NCBI GenBank assembly: GCA_008125075.1
Contig: VLTH01000001.1
Span: 341,497 to 405,496, forward strand
DNA from: Acetivibrio alkalicellulosi
GTDB lineage: Bacteria; Bacillota; Clostridia; Acetivibrionales; Acetivibrionaceae
Reading direction: 5' to 3'
Length of the DNA: 64,000 bases
The notes beneath the pieces were generated by a model, which saw only the letters and a program-made list of their open reading frames with translations, was not told the origin of the DNA and did no database searches. This document shows positions 1 through 8,870 of this stretch, one piece after another; position 1 is the stretch's first letter; each line of letters opens with the position of its first letter. The position numbers were made by a program, and so were the translations under genes.

Positions 1-574
1 CTATTAACCTACTTGCATCATCAAGTATAGATATTAAAAAGTCTGAGTTTTTCTTTTGTCAATAGTTATCAACGGACCTTTGCTTGTATCAGCCTGCCAA
101 CAGTCATTAGCAAACTCCATTTCAAAAGCTTTTCTTTCTACTGGTGAAATTTGACTCCTATTTAGGTTGTTATTTCTAAGATACCTATGAATAGAAGCTA
201 AAGATACTTGATTGGCCTTAATATAACCTTCTTCAATTAATTTTAGATAAAGTATGGTACCTGTTATATAAGGAAATTTTCTTTTATTTCGTCTATTTTT
301 TTGACAGCTTGATGATTTATAACTCTTGATCTGCCAACATCCTTTCTAACTTTAGGCATAAGTCCATCAATTCCCATTTTCATGTATTTAAGATACCATT
401 TTTTAATGTAGTAGATGCAGGTCTTAATAATGTTCCATCAGGTAATCTATGATCTTTAGAAGCCATTTTTCTATAGTATTCCTCCTTAGAAAAAGTATGA
501 TAGGTATCATTTACCAATGGAGCAATTAATGAGAATCTAAAAAGTGCAATTTTTTCCAGATCAGTATTTGACAT
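1..574 (-). pseudogene. DDE (rve-type) transposase remnant
   Basis: The intact 5' part spans 574 to 380 on the minus strand and begins MSNTDLEKIALFRFSLIAPL. The reading then continues in other frames: a stretch around 380-280 reads KWYLKYMKMGIDGLMPKVRK and one around 230-40 contains NDCWQADTSKGP, the usual start of an rve integrase core with its first catalytic Asp. At least two frameshifts separate the pieces and the window edge cuts the 3' part. It is therefore a broken transposase of the Mu/IS481-like two-gene type found with DUF6431 proteins in clostridia. The assignment comes from remembered family motifs. Confidence 0.7.
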
Positions 575-663
575 TGAGGTAACCTCCTTAGTTTGATTAT
601 ATAAATTACATTATCAAACATTAAAAGAATACTCTATTCAAATGTTAAGTGGGTGTATTGAAA

Positions 664-1329
664 TCAAGTATTACAGACTCCAATCCATATTGGTTTAGGT
701 ATAGTATTTAGAAACTTTTTCATCAAAAACATCCATTTGGTTATATTGAAAAATACTATTATAAATTGGTTGTTTTTAAAAGTATCTTTAACTATTTTTA
801 GGATATATATAATCGAGGTACTTTCATTATTCTTTATAAAAAGTAAGACCCTTAATACATACATAAAATCTTTTACAAAAGCATTTAATTTTGATATAAA
901 AGAATATATTGTTTGAAAAGAAAGATTAAATTTATCAGACAATTTTAAAACACTTTTTTTATCTAAAAAATGTTCAAAAAGAACTGTAAATATACAGCTG
1001 TATGAGTAAACACAATAAGGTATTATGTTTGAAGGTAAAATAGCATGTGTTTTGCCACATGAAGAACATTTAAGCCTTAATATTTCTATTGTATCAAAAC
1101 ATATTGTGTTTTTATACAGAATACATGTGTATCTTTTATATTTTGCATGCCTTGATAGTGAATGTTTTGCACCACATACAGGACAAGTGTAATTAAAAAT
1201 TTTATAATTGTTTAAAATTTTTTCTTCGTAATTATTGAAATTAGCCTCAAAATCTATTATCATAAAATTATCATTTAACTTAAATTTATTATTGTATTTA
1301 GAAGCGGAGACCTTTGCCGAGGTCTCCAC
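664..1329 (-). CDS. DUF6431-like zinc-finger protein, transposon partner
   Basis: This 221-residue protein has two CxxC pairs spaced like a zinc ribbon (YTCPVCGAKH near residue 50 and LKCSSCGKTH near residue 88). A helical C-terminal half contains LSDKFNLSFQTIYSFISKL, which looks like a helix-turn-helix. DUF6431 proteins usually sit directly upstream of an rve-type transposase, and here the transposase remnant follows on the same strand 90 bp downstream. The reading frame is intact although its partner is destroyed. Its role is presumed to be DNA binding in transposition. The family assignment is from memory of the pattern. Confidence 0.6.
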   Translation of the reverse strand: METSAKVSASKYNNKFKLNDNFMIIDFEANFNNYEEKILNNYKIFNYTCPVCGAKHSLSRHAKYKRYTCILYKNTICFDTIEILRLKCSSCGKTHAILPSNIIPYCVYSYSCIFTVLFEHFLDKKSVLKLSDKFNLSFQTIYSFISKLNAFVKDFMYVLRVLLFIKNNESTSIIYILKIVKDTFKNNQFIIVFFNITKWMFLMKKFLNTIPKPIWIGVCNT

Positions 1330-1418
1330 TTCTTTTATTATACATTTATAATATAGATAAATAAATATGCAATTTAAAAATCACATTATTTTATCTATAT
1401 TTTTCATGTTTGGATAAT

Positions 1419-1823
1419 TTATTTTGAAGATATTTCTTGGTTTCTGTATAATATAAATAGCAACTCTACATGTAGGCAATCAAGAGTGTTTCTAGCAAAT
1501 CGGCTGATGGACTTTGTAATTATCATATCGATATTACCACTCATACACTCTTCAATCATACAATTAAATTTTTCTCGCTTTTTTGTATTGGTACCTGTGA
1601 TGCCATCATCTGCAAAGATACCTGCAAACTCCCATTCTGGATTCTTGTTAATTACCTCTGTATAATGAGAAATCTGAACCTCATAGCTGGTAGCCTGTTC
1701 ATCGCTATCTGTGGAAACACGGCAGTAGGCAGCCACTCTTATTTTTGGTTTGCTCTCATCAGTCTTTTGGTTGCCCCCCCTCTTAAATGCTGGGATAAGC
1801 TTAACATTTTTACTCACAGCCAT
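1419..1823 (-). pseudogene. Serine recombinase, N-terminal fragment
   Basis: The fragment carries the resolvase/invertase catalytic domain of a large serine recombinase: [15 protein letters not shown] (catalytic Ser), the [12 protein letters not shown] turn and [12 protein letters not shown] with the conserved Arg residues. The protein stops at 134 residues just after the catalytic domain, where a full-length enzyme would be about 450-550 residues, so the DNA-binding and zinc-ribbon parts are missing. It lies 3 bp after the small accessory ORF at 1827-2240. The order matches multi-recombinase cassettes of clostridial integrative elements. Confidence 0.8.
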
Positions 1824-1826
1824 TTA

Positions 1827-2240
1827 CTATACCTCACTTTCTATCAAACTATAAGCATATTCTGCCTGCTTGTATAGGTCATCATGTTTTTGCTCCAGTG
1901 GTTTGGCTTTAAACTTCACAGCATAATCCACCCGTGGCTCATCCTTTGGCTCCCTTATCCTTCCTAGCTTTTCAGCTCGTCTTTGTTTTTCAGCTTTAGC
2001 TTTTTCAAAGGTATCCTCATCAATAATCCTAGGATAGAATTCATCACCAAGGTAATGTTTGTTCTGTAGCATTCTGCCTACACTTGAATGACAGCAATTT
2101 ATGCCAGCTTGTTTAGCTGCACCTTTTAGGGAAAGTCCTTTTAAGTATCCTTCATATAACTCCTTTACTTGTCCTGCACCTGTCTCATCTAATATAGCCT
2201 TTCCCCTCTCAATTCTATATCCATAAGGTGTATGCCCCAT
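1827..2240 (-). CDS. Recombinase-associated accessory protein
   Basis: This 137-residue protein starts MGHTPYGYRIERGKAILDE and contains YEGYLKGLSLKGAAKQAG and GRMLQNKHYLGDEFYP, which resemble the 'recombinase' DNA-binding middle domain (PF07508) of large serine recombinases but without a catalytic domain. Such stand-alone proteins sit between two recombinase genes in clostridial elements, as here. The start ATG follows immediately after the TAG that ends the upstream recombinase remnant. It is probably a DNA-binding helper for excision or integration. The neighbours are broken, so the element is unlikely to be active. Confidence 0.6.
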   Translation of the reverse strand: MGHTPYGYRIERGKAILDETGAGQVKELYEGYLKGLSLKGAAKQAGINCCHSSVGRMLQNKHYLGDEFYPRIIDEDTFEKAKAEKQRRAEKLGRIREPKDEPRVDYAVKFKAKPLEQKHDDLYKQAEYAYSLIESEV

Positions 2241-3590
2241 CTAATTCACCAACCTTTCCCTCAGTGTAATTCCACACTTTAATTCAAATCCAATCTCTTC
2301 CCTTGAGTAGACAATAATACGCTCCACATAGTTTTTAAATAGTTCATCCTCATAAGCTGTGTGCATTTTGGATTTAGCAACAAATTTAAGCAAATCATTA
2401 ACTTCCTCTACTTTTTGAAAATGTCAAGATAAAAGTTTCATATTATCATTTACACTTTTGAAAGATTACCGTTTAAAGAATAAGTAAGCTGCTTCTTTTC
2501 TGTTTGAAGCCTTGCCCCCTCTGCTATAAGTGCATTCTTTTCTTTATTAAATACTGCAGGTTCTAGATATCCTTTAGTCATTAAACTCGTTAACATATGA
2601 CACTGCTCTATATTTTTTTCAATCTTAGTTTCTAGCTCTTCAATTCTAAGAAAATTTTCTGTGTTGTTCTGATTGCGTAATCCTTCCAGCAGTGGTCTTA
2701 ATATGAACTTCTGGCCAAAAATCAGTTTATTTATCATCATAACAAATGCAGCTTTTATGTTTTCATCTCGAATAAACTGCATGGAACATTCCGTTATCTT
2801 TTTTATGTGCTTATTGCAACACCAAGCTATATATTTTTTTGTACTGGCTGAATGAATTCTCCTTTTAAAGGTACTACCACATTCTGAGCAGATAATTTTG
2901 CCAGAGAAAGAATATCGGTTTTGGTATTTGTTATTGCGTTTTTCTATTCCTTTTTCCTTTGCCCTTTGGTTGATAACAGCATCAACTGCATTAAAATCTT
3001 TATGGCTGATAATTGCCTCATGGTGGTTTTCTACTAAATACATATTTTTCTCACCATAATTGGTGTGCCTATTAAAACTCCCGTCTGTATAGGTCTTTTG
3101 CAAAATAAATTGACTCACTTTCTGCAAGGCCACTTAAAATAGAAAGCATCAACTCGCTTTCCATTGATTGGGTATTGATGTTTTCCTTTTCAAAATAGAT
3201 ATAAATGCCAAGGTCTAACAATTTACGAACCATTCCTAGACAGTCTGTAGTATTTCTTGCAAATCTGCTGATGGACTTTGTAATAATTAAGTCAATCTTT
3301 TTGTTTTCACAATCTGATATCATTCTAAGCAATTCAGAACGGTTTTCTTTTTTAGTGCCACTAATACCCTCATCATAATATAAGCCTACATATTCCCATT
3401 CTGGATTTGCCTTTATGTAGGTTTCGTAATGAGCCTTTTGTGCTTGCAAGCTGACAAGCTGTTCATCACTATTAGTAGAAACACGGCAATAAGCGGCTAC
3501 TCGCAACTTTGGCTTGACATTAAAATCAGTTTCGATACCTTCTATTTTTGTTATCTTTTTCATCCTCTCACCTCCTCTTTGGTAGGTCAC
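2241..3590 (-). pseudogene. Large serine recombinase, broken by frameshifts
   Basis: Three consecutive frames together make one recombinase. 3590-3072 encodes the catalytic domain ([30 protein letters not shown]). 3133-2450 encodes the recombinase domain, a zinc ribbon (KIICSECGSTFKRR...WCCNKH) and a coiled coil. 2430-2241 encodes the C-terminal tail (VEEVNDLLKFVAK...YVERIIVYSREEIGFELKCGI). The first break is a frameshift in the overlap near 3072-3133, and the second is a stop at 2450-2452 with a frame change. The start at 3590 has upstream GAGGAGGTGAG-type spacing and a second in-frame ATG at MKKITK. The enzyme is inactive as sequenced. Confidence 0.8.
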
Positions 3591-3624
3591 ATATTACCTC
3601 TAAACGCCTTATATAGCAATGATT

Positions 3625-3765
3625 TCACGGCATTATCTTTGCTAAAAAAGGTGAGAAGGTTTGACGATTTAATGCAGTTATTTTGTTAAATTCAACTTCA
3701 GTAATTAAGCCTTTTTCCAGCATCTTTTTTAGTAATTTTTCTGCCTGAATATAATTAAACTCTCC
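3625..3765 (-). pseudogene. SHOCT-like small protein upstream of the recombinases, start lost
   Basis: The frame reads GEFNYIQAEKLLKKMLEKGL, then ITEVEFNKI, and ends LAKIMP-stop. This is the pattern of the short SHOCT-type proteins (about 50 residues) that open recombinase cassettes of clostridial integrative elements. No ATG, GTG or TTG lies between the upstream in-frame TAA (3769-3771) and the conserved part, although a good AAGGAG stands exactly where a ribosome site should be. The start codon has probably been lost by mutation. It lies 35 bp upstream of the recombinase pseudogene. Confidence 0.5.
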
Positions 3766-3830
3766 TTTTTATCTCTTTATTGAGCTTAACACATTTTTTA
3801 CCTTACGACAACTATTTTAACACAAGGGGG
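3766..3830 (-). repeat. Integrative element end/leader, copy 1
   Basis: On the minus strand this reads CCCCCTTGTGTTAAAATAG, then GTTGTCGTAAGG and a recombinase leader ending AAAAAGGAG. The same 65-base block recurs on the plus strand at 24587-24651. The outer boundary at 3830/3831 is set by comparison with 19030: the sequence starting AATTACCGTTTCAAGAG is uninterrupted there but abuts the C-run here. I read this as the terminus of a serine-recombinase element inserted into the gene whose tail lies at 3831. Confidence 0.65.
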
Positions 3831-4193
3831 AATTACCGTTTCAAGAGTTGAAGATACAGTAGTTCGAGTAAGGTACATATTTGATCGAACTACTTTACAA
3901 TACAAAGTTGAGTAATAACACTTTGAAGGAATGATAAAACAGTGATTTTCATTAAACTCCTACTTAAGATATTATTAACAAAAGTTAAATAGTGAAAATA
4001 TAAAGTTGTATTAATAGGGTAGAAACTATAGTTTTTTACCCTTTTATATCCCCAGCCCACTGAACCCTTGAGAGTGTAGCAAAAATCAAAAAACTACACC
4101 CTCAAGGGTGTTTTGCAAAATTCATAAAACCATACAGCAGTTGACTAATCTCAACCCACGAGGAAATTGGAAACATAAAATCTAAAGGCATTT
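3831..4193. repeat. Repeat module B, copy 1: 3' end of a gene plus hairpins
   Basis: The first 85 bases encode the tail ...VSRVEDT.VR.RYIFDRTTLQYKVE-stop of the hypothetical protein also found at 18688-19114. The rest is a non-coding stretch shared with 21030-21348, and in part with 19105-19206. It holds a near-palindrome (GGGTAGAAACTA/TAGTTTTTTACCC, 4017-4041) and a long hairpin at 4065-4108. Three partial copies in one window show that this is a dispersed or duplicated unit. It ends within the shared sequence AAAGGCATTT. Confidence 0.75.
4065..4108. terminator. Long hairpin, terminator-like
   Basis: The arms CCCTTGAGAGTGTAG (4065-4079) and CTACACCCTCAAGGG (4094-4108) pair over 15 positions with one mismatch around an A-rich loop. 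A TGTTTTGC stretch follows. It stands about 150 bases after the stop codon of the truncated gene tail, where a transcription terminator would be expected. Confidence 0.6.
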
Positions 4194-4599
4194 ATTGGTA
4201 ATTGTCACCTATACTTTCCTCTATACTGCCGATAATCACAATCTTAAGAATTTGCAATATTACTGCTCTAAGCATAGAGTATTCTTTTCCAATGTCAATG
4301 AATTTAATTCTTATGGCGATTATTGGACTTGTGTCTTTAATAGGTATTATCTATGCTGCAAAAAAACAAGAGGCATGATTTGATGTATTAGATATTATGA
4401 GCTACCATTTCAATCAAAAAAATGGAACTGTCTTGGTATATTTGCCATAAAGGGGTTTCCTAAAAGTGCCATAAAACACATCCTTTTTTAAATATGATAA
4501 TTATTCTTTGAAGATTTTAAAATTTTTATACCAGTACCAGCATATAAATATTTAGTGGTGTAATCATTTAGAAATAATTCGATGGGCTGTGTTAATGGA
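4194..4599 (+). other. Intergenic region upstream of the hydrogenase operon, with a possible membrane-protein tail
   Basis: One frame reads open from about 4231 to a TGA at 4376-4378. Its last 29 codons (from ATG 4292) read MSMNLILMAIIGLVSLIGII followed by YAAKKQEA, that is one membrane helix with a basic tail. It may be the 3' end of a lost membrane protein or a tiny protein, and I do not recognise it. No clear promoter for the downstream hydrogenase genes could be picked out; the sequence from 4400 to 4599 is AT-rich with no strong -35/-10 pair. Confidence 0.25.
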
Positions 4600-5049
4600 A
4601 TGATAAAAGCTATAGGGATTGGGAATAGGCTTATGATGGATGATGGGATTGCTATAGCAGTTCTGGAAAACATAAGCAATAAACTACAATCAATAGGAAT
4701 TGAAGTTGTTATAGGAGAGACCGATTTTCAGTTTTGTTTTCACCACCTAAAAGAAGATGACTTTGGTATTATACTGGATGCTGCATACATAGGGACCGTA
4801 GCTGGAAGCGTTCATTCATGTAAGTTGGAGGAAGCGATTGCTGCATATGGAGAAACTAACGCTCATCATGATATGAGTATTTTTGATTTGATGAAATTAT
4901 ACTCAAAGCCACTAAAAGGCTACTTTATTGGAATTGAAATAGCAAAAGCTGAATTTGGATGTGAGCTAAGTGAAGACCTGAAGAAGAAATTCAATGGTAT
5001 TTGTCTTGAGGTTGAGAAAATTATTTATGAAATTGTAATGGAGGTCTAA
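4600..5049 (+). CDS. [NiFe] hydrogenase maturation protease (HyaD/HycI family)
   Basis: This peptidase removes the C-terminal tail of the hydrogenase large subunit after nickel insertion. The N-terminus IKAIGIGNRLMMDDGIAIAV carries the family GxGN...DDG motif, with a nickel-sensing acidic residue in DDG. Further acidic and His positions follow (ETDFQF, LDAAYIGTVAGS, HHDMSIFDLM). An upstream in-frame ATG at 4582 exists, but the family normally starts right at IKxIGIGN, so I chose ATG 4600; neither has a strong ribosome site. It opens an operon that ends with the large subunit at 11347-12759, whose tail after DPCISCATH is its likely substrate. The length of 149 residues is normal. Confidence 0.85.
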   Translation: MIKAIGIGNRLMMDDGIAIAVLENISNKLQSIGIEVVIGETDFQFCFHHLKEDDFGIILDAAYIGTVAGSVHSCKLEEAIAAYGETNAHHDMSIFDLMKLYSKPLKGYFIGIEIAKAEFGCELSEDLKKKFNGICLEVEKIIYEIVMEV

Positions 5050-5051
5050 AA

Positions 5052-5312
5052 ATGCACGATACTTTTTTGAATGAAAGAATATATGATGCACTGCTCAAGC
5101 TTTGCAAGGAAAATAAAATAATAAAACTTAATAAAGTAAATATAGCTGTTAATATAGACAGCCACATAAGTGAAAACAGCCTTCGTGAACATTTCAGTGA
5201 GCGAAATAATAGTCTGCTAGGTGACTGGACAAAGATCATTGTTGAAAAGCAGGATGTTGGTAAACTCAATGCGGTTATTAACAGCATTGAAGGTGAGTCG
5301 ACCGATGAATGA
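5052..5312 (+). CDS. HypA-like protein lacking the zinc-binding cysteines
   Basis: This 86-residue protein starts MHD, keeping the N-terminal Met-His that binds nickel in HypA. Its body KLNKVNIAVNIDSHISENSL matches the HypA fold pattern, and its end NAVINSIEGES matches the usual HypA C-terminal strand. The loop with two CxxC zinc motifs that normally lies before that strand is absent, and the protein contains only one Cys. It starts 2 bp after the protease stop and overlaps hypF by 8 bp, so it is translationally coupled. It could be a minimal nickel chaperone. No hypB is present in the window. Confidence 0.5.
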   Translation: MHDTFLNERIYDALLKLCKENKIIKLNKVNIAVNIDSHISENSLREHFSERNNSLLGDWTKIIVEKQDVGKLNAVINSIEGESTDE

Positions 5313-7605
5313 TTTGAAAAGGTACACAGTTCATATAACAGGTATTGTTCAGGGTGTGGGAATGCGGCCGCATATTTATAAAGCAGCAAACCAACTGGGA
5401 CTATGTGGATGGGTAAGTAATCAGGGAGCAACTGTTGTCATAAAGATTGCAGGCGGCAATAAGAGTATTCGGGAATTTCTTACTGCATTGCTGGAGAACC
5501 CTCCTGTCGGTGCAAAAATCAGTAATATAAAAATTGAATCTGAGTGTTATAAAGCATACAATGGGTTTTCTATTATTAATAGTTCTACAGACAACCAGCT
5601 TCAAGGATTTATCCCACCTGATATGGGAATTTGTGATGAATGCATAAAGGAAATCCGCGATAAGATGAACCGAAGGTATATGTATCCTTTCACAAACTGC
5701 ACATCCTGCGGTCCTAGATACTCTATTATAAAGACACTACCTTACGACAGAGACAACACTTCCATGATAGCCTTTGAAATGTGTCCTGCGTGCATGAGTG
5801 AATATGAAAGTCCAGACAATAGACGATTTCACGCTCAAACAAACTGCTGTGCTGATTGTGGGCCAAAGCTCTCCCTGCTTGACAGTAATGGTAAACCAAT
5901 AGATAGTATTCATCCTGTTACTTCCGCAAGACAATTGCTTTATGAGGGTAGATTGATTGGTATAAAAGGAATTGGTGGGTATCACCTTGCCTGCAATGCA
6001 TTTGATGAGAAAGCAATAGATTTGCTTCGAAAAAGGAAAAGAAGGCCTGATAGACCATTGGCTATAATGGCAGTCAATTTAGAATCTGCGAGATTAATCT
6101 GTAAGATAACTGGTAAAGAGGAAGAAATACTTACGAGCAGACAAAGGCCTATAGTCTTACTTGAAAAAAAAAATCCACAATTACTACCTAACAATATAGC
6201 TCCAGGGATTAACCGTCTTGGAGTCATGCTCCCCTATACATCTCTGCATCATCTACTCTTTCATGAAGAACTTCAATACCTTATTATGAGCAGCGGAAAT
6301 ATCAGTGGGATGTCTATTTGCTACAAGGATGAGGAGGCATTTGAAAAACTTAAGGATATAGTGGATTTTTTCCTTGTACATAATAGAGAAATACTTACTC
6401 CAATAGATGACTCGGTCGTTCGGGTTGTTGATGAGAAAGAAATGGTAAGCCGAAGTGGAAGAGGGTACTCCCCTTCTACCTTACAGATAGACGTAAGTTG
6501 CGAAATTATGGCAATGGGAGCAGAACAGAAATCAGCACTATGCCTATTGCATAAGGGTTATGCTCATTCTACCCAGTATATGGGTAATCTGGATGAAATG
6601 AATGCGTATGAAGAATATCTAAAGAATATGAAGAGGATGAAAGTATTGCTTGGTGCAGAGCCACAAATTATTGCACATGACTTGCATACCGGGTACCTTT
6701 CTACACAGTGGGCAATAAAGCAGTCTGACGGAAGAATCCCTATACAACATCACCATGCTCATATGGTAGCCTGTATAGCGGAGCATGACCTAAAAAAGGA
6801 TGCAATAGGGATTATCTATGATGGGACAGGAATGGGAACAGATGGGGCTGTATGGGGAGGAGAAATTCTTATTGGTTCAAAGGGTAGATTTTTGCGGGTT
6901 GGTCACTGGAAGTATGTGACCCTGCAAGGAGGAGATAGTGCTATAAAAGAACCTTGGAGATCAGCGGCCTCCTATCTTTATGCTATGGGAATTAACAGCG
7001 AGGAGCTTCTTAACAGCGTTAGTAGTTTAAAAGTCAAAGCCCTACAGAATGCAATTAGGCATAATGTTAATTGTTTCAAATCGTCAAGTATAGGAAGACT
7101 GTTTGATTGTGTATCTGCACTTGTTATGAAAAGGATGCATATTACTTATGACGCTCAGGCAGCTATTGAACTGGAAAGCGTGATAGAACCGGATGTAACA
7201 GATTTTTATCCGTATTCTATCAAAGAAGAGGAAGAGAAGCTGGAAGTTGGGTATAAGGAAATATTATCAGGCGTTTTAAGAGATTTGAAGGATGGAATGA
7301 CAGCTTCATATATTTCTGCAAAATTCCACAACACAGTTTGTGAAGCTACTATAGACTGTGTCTGCAAAATAAGAAGCAAATGTGGCATAGACGATATTGT
7401 TTTAGGCGGAGGTGTGTTTGAAAACGCTTATCTATTAAAAAAAATGAAGAGAGGATTAAAAGAACGAGGTTTTTATACATATCACAATATGAACATACCA
7501 ACAAATGACGGGGGGATTGCATTTGGGCAAGCAGCAGCTGCAGCTCAAATGGCAAAGGAGGGAAACTATGTGTCTGGCAGTTCCGGCAAGGATTGTAACC
7601 ATTGA
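5305..7605 (+). CDS. hypF: Carbamoyltransferase HypF
   Basis: HypF makes the thiocyanate on HypE from carbamoyl phosphate, supplying the CN ligands of the [NiFe] site. All parts are present in 766 residues. There is an acylphosphatase domain (HITGIVQGVGMRPHIYKAA), two zinc fingers (CDECIKEI...CTSCGPRYS and CPACMSEY...CCADCGPKLS), a YrdC domain (around 190-370) and a Kae1-like C-terminal domain with HHHAHMVACIAEH and GGGVFENAYLLKKM. The start ATG 5305 gives MNDLKRYTV and overlaps the HypA-like stop by 8 bp. An upstream in-frame extension from 5221 lies inside the previous gene and is unlikely. Confidence 0.97.
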   Translation: MNDLKRYTVHITGIVQGVGMRPHIYKAANQLGLCGWVSNQGATVVIKIAGGNKSIREFLTALLENPPVGAKISNIKIESECYKAYNGFSIINSSTDNQLQGFIPPDMGICDECIKEIRDKMNRRYMYPFTNCTSCGPRYSIIKTLPYDRDNTSMIAFEMCPACMSEYESPDNRRFHAQTNCCADCGPKLSLLDSNGKPIDSIHPVTSARQLLYEGRLIGIKGIGGYHLACNAFDEKAIDLLRKRKRRPDRPLAIMAVNLESARLICKITGKEEEILTSRQRPIVLLEKKNPQLLPNNIAPGINRLGVMLPYTSLHHLLFHEELQYLIMSSGNISGMSICYKDEEAFEKLKDIVDFFLVHNREILTPIDDSVVRVVDEKEMVSRSGRGYSPSTLQIDVSCEIMAMGAEQKSALCLLHKGYAHSTQYMGNLDEMNAYEEYLKNMKRMKVLLGAEPQIIAHDLHTGYLSTQWAIKQSDGRIPIQHHHAHMVACIAEHDLKKDAIGIIYDGTGMGTDGAVWGGEILIGSKGRFLRVGHWKYVTLQGGDSAIKEPWRSAASYLYAMGINSEELLNSVSSLKVKALQNAIRHNVNCFKSSSIGRLFDCVSALVMKRMHITYDAQAAIELESVIEPDVTDFYPYSIKEEEEKLEVGYKEILSGVLRDLKDGMTASYISAKFHNTVCEATIDCVCKIRSKCGIDDIVLGGGVFENAYLLKKMKRGLKERGFYTYHNMNIPTNDGGIAFGQAAAAAQMAKEGNYVSGSSGKDCNH

Positions 7606-7795
7606 TGAAATACACGCATGGGTGGAAACGATGGGTGTGCGACAAAGAGTAAATATTCAGTTGATTGATTCACCTAAACCTGGTGACTACATACTTGTGC
7701 ATGCAGGCTTTGCTATTGAAAAAATAGACCCTGAACACTTTAGATTTTTAAATGATACACTTTATGAGATGTTTGAAGGTACAGAAAATGAATGA
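7568..7795 (+). CDS. hypC: Hydrogenase assembly chaperone HypC
   Basis: HypC binds Fe(CN)2CO with HypD and delivers it to the large subunit. The protein begins MCLAVPARI, with the essential Cys2 exposed after Met removal. It keeps VNIQLIDSPKPGDYILVHAG and AIEKID, typical of the 75-residue family. The ATG lies inside the 3' end of hypF (38 bp overlap) with GGAGGGAAAC just upstream, and the gene overlaps hypD by 8 bp. Confidence 0.97.
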   Translation: MCLAVPARIVTIDEIHAWVETMGVRQRVNIQLIDSPKPGDYILVHAGFAIEKIDPEHFRFLNDTLYEMFEGTENE

Positions 7796-8870
7796 TAATA
7801 GAATAGTTGAAAGATTAAATAGATGTTTTGAGTATGTTCAAAGTCAGGATATTCGGATTATGGAGGTTTGTGGAACACACACCAGGGTCATTTCAAAATC
7901 CGGAATAAGGTATTTGATTCCTAAAGAAGTAATGTTATTGTCCGGACCAGGTTGTCCAGTCTGCGTTACACCTGAAACTTACATAGATATGGCCTTAGAA
8001 ATATTAAATTTAGAAGACGTAATTCTAGTCACATTTGGAGATATGATAAAGGTGAAGGGAACTTGTTTTAGCCTTTCAGATAAACAGGCACAAGGCTCAA
8101 AAGTAACTGTTGTCTATTCTCCTGAAGATGCACTGACTATTGCAGCTAAGAATAAAGATAAATTAATTATTTTTCTTGCTGTAGGCTTTGAAACTACAGC
8201 TCCTTTGATTGCTGTGACGGTGAAGCTGTCAAATGAAAGAGGACTCGATAATCTGGTCTTTCTCACAGCCTTAAAACGTATGGAACCAGCTATCCGGTTT
8301 ATTCTGCAGGATGAGAGAAGTAAAGTCAATGCAATGATTTGCCCCGGTCATGTGGCATCAATTAAAGGAGCAGATCATTTCAGATTTATCACAGAGGAAT
8401 TTGGTATTCCTGCAGTAGTATGCGGTTTTGAAAGTCAAGATATAGCAGCAGGGATATGTGTAATGCTGGAGCAGCTTACAGGGAAAGGGCATATTGAGTT
8501 CGTGAACCTGTATAAGCGGTGTGTTAGTTTCTCTGGTAATACAATCGCTCAATGCATGATAAATGAAGTATTTGCTATAGCTGACGGAGCTTGGAGAGGA
8601 ATAGGCATAATCAGGAACTCAGCCTTGGTGCTAAATGATAAGTATGAGCATCTGGATGCAGTCAAGCGGTTTGGGATAAAAATAGAGAGATACTCAAGTC
8701 CAGTGAATTGCCTATGCAGTGAAATCCTTCTAGGACTAAAACTACCTTACCAATGCAGTCTTTTTGGGTCAGTCTGCACACCGGAACATCCATCAGGCCC
8801 ATGTATGGTATCTTCAGAAGGTGCGTGTGCAGCTCACTTCAGGTATGGAGGAGATAGGAAAAATGGATGA
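7788..8870 (+). CDS. hypD: Hydrogenase formation protein HypD
   Basis: HypD is a [4Fe-4S] scaffold that with HypC assembles Fe(CN)2CO. The conserved motifs are present: IMEVCGTHTRVISKSGI (Cys-Gly-Thr-His), LLSGPGCPVCVTP, VGFETTAPL, MICPGHVASI and the Cys-rich tail CTPEHPSGPCMVSSEGACAA. The length of 360 residues is standard. ATG 7788 gives MNDNRIVERL and overlaps hypC, indicating coupled translation; the longer frame from 7752 lies within hypC. Confidence 0.97.
   Translation: MNDNRIVERLNRCFEYVQSQDIRIMEVCGTHTRVISKSGIRYLIPKEVMLLSGPGCPVCVTPETYIDMALEILNLEDVILVTFGDMIKVKGTCFSLSDKQAQGSKVTVVYSPEDALTIAAKNKDKLIIFLAVGFETTAPLIAVTVKLSNERGLDNLVFLTALKRMEPAIRFILQDERSKVNAMICPGHVASIKGADHFRFITEEFGIPAVVCGFESQDIAAGICVMLEQLTGKGHIEFVNLYKRCVSFSGNTIAQCMINEVFAIADGAWRGIGIIRNSALVLNDKYEHLDAVKRFGIKIERYSSPVNCLCSEILLGLKLPYQCSLFGSVCTPEHPSGPCMVSSEGACAAHFRYGGDRKNG

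Noticed and set aside
664-3130. Plus-strand ORFs opposite the recombinases and hydrogenase genes
   Set aside because: They are short, lack ribosome sites and family motifs, and mirror well-supported minus- or plus-strand genes.
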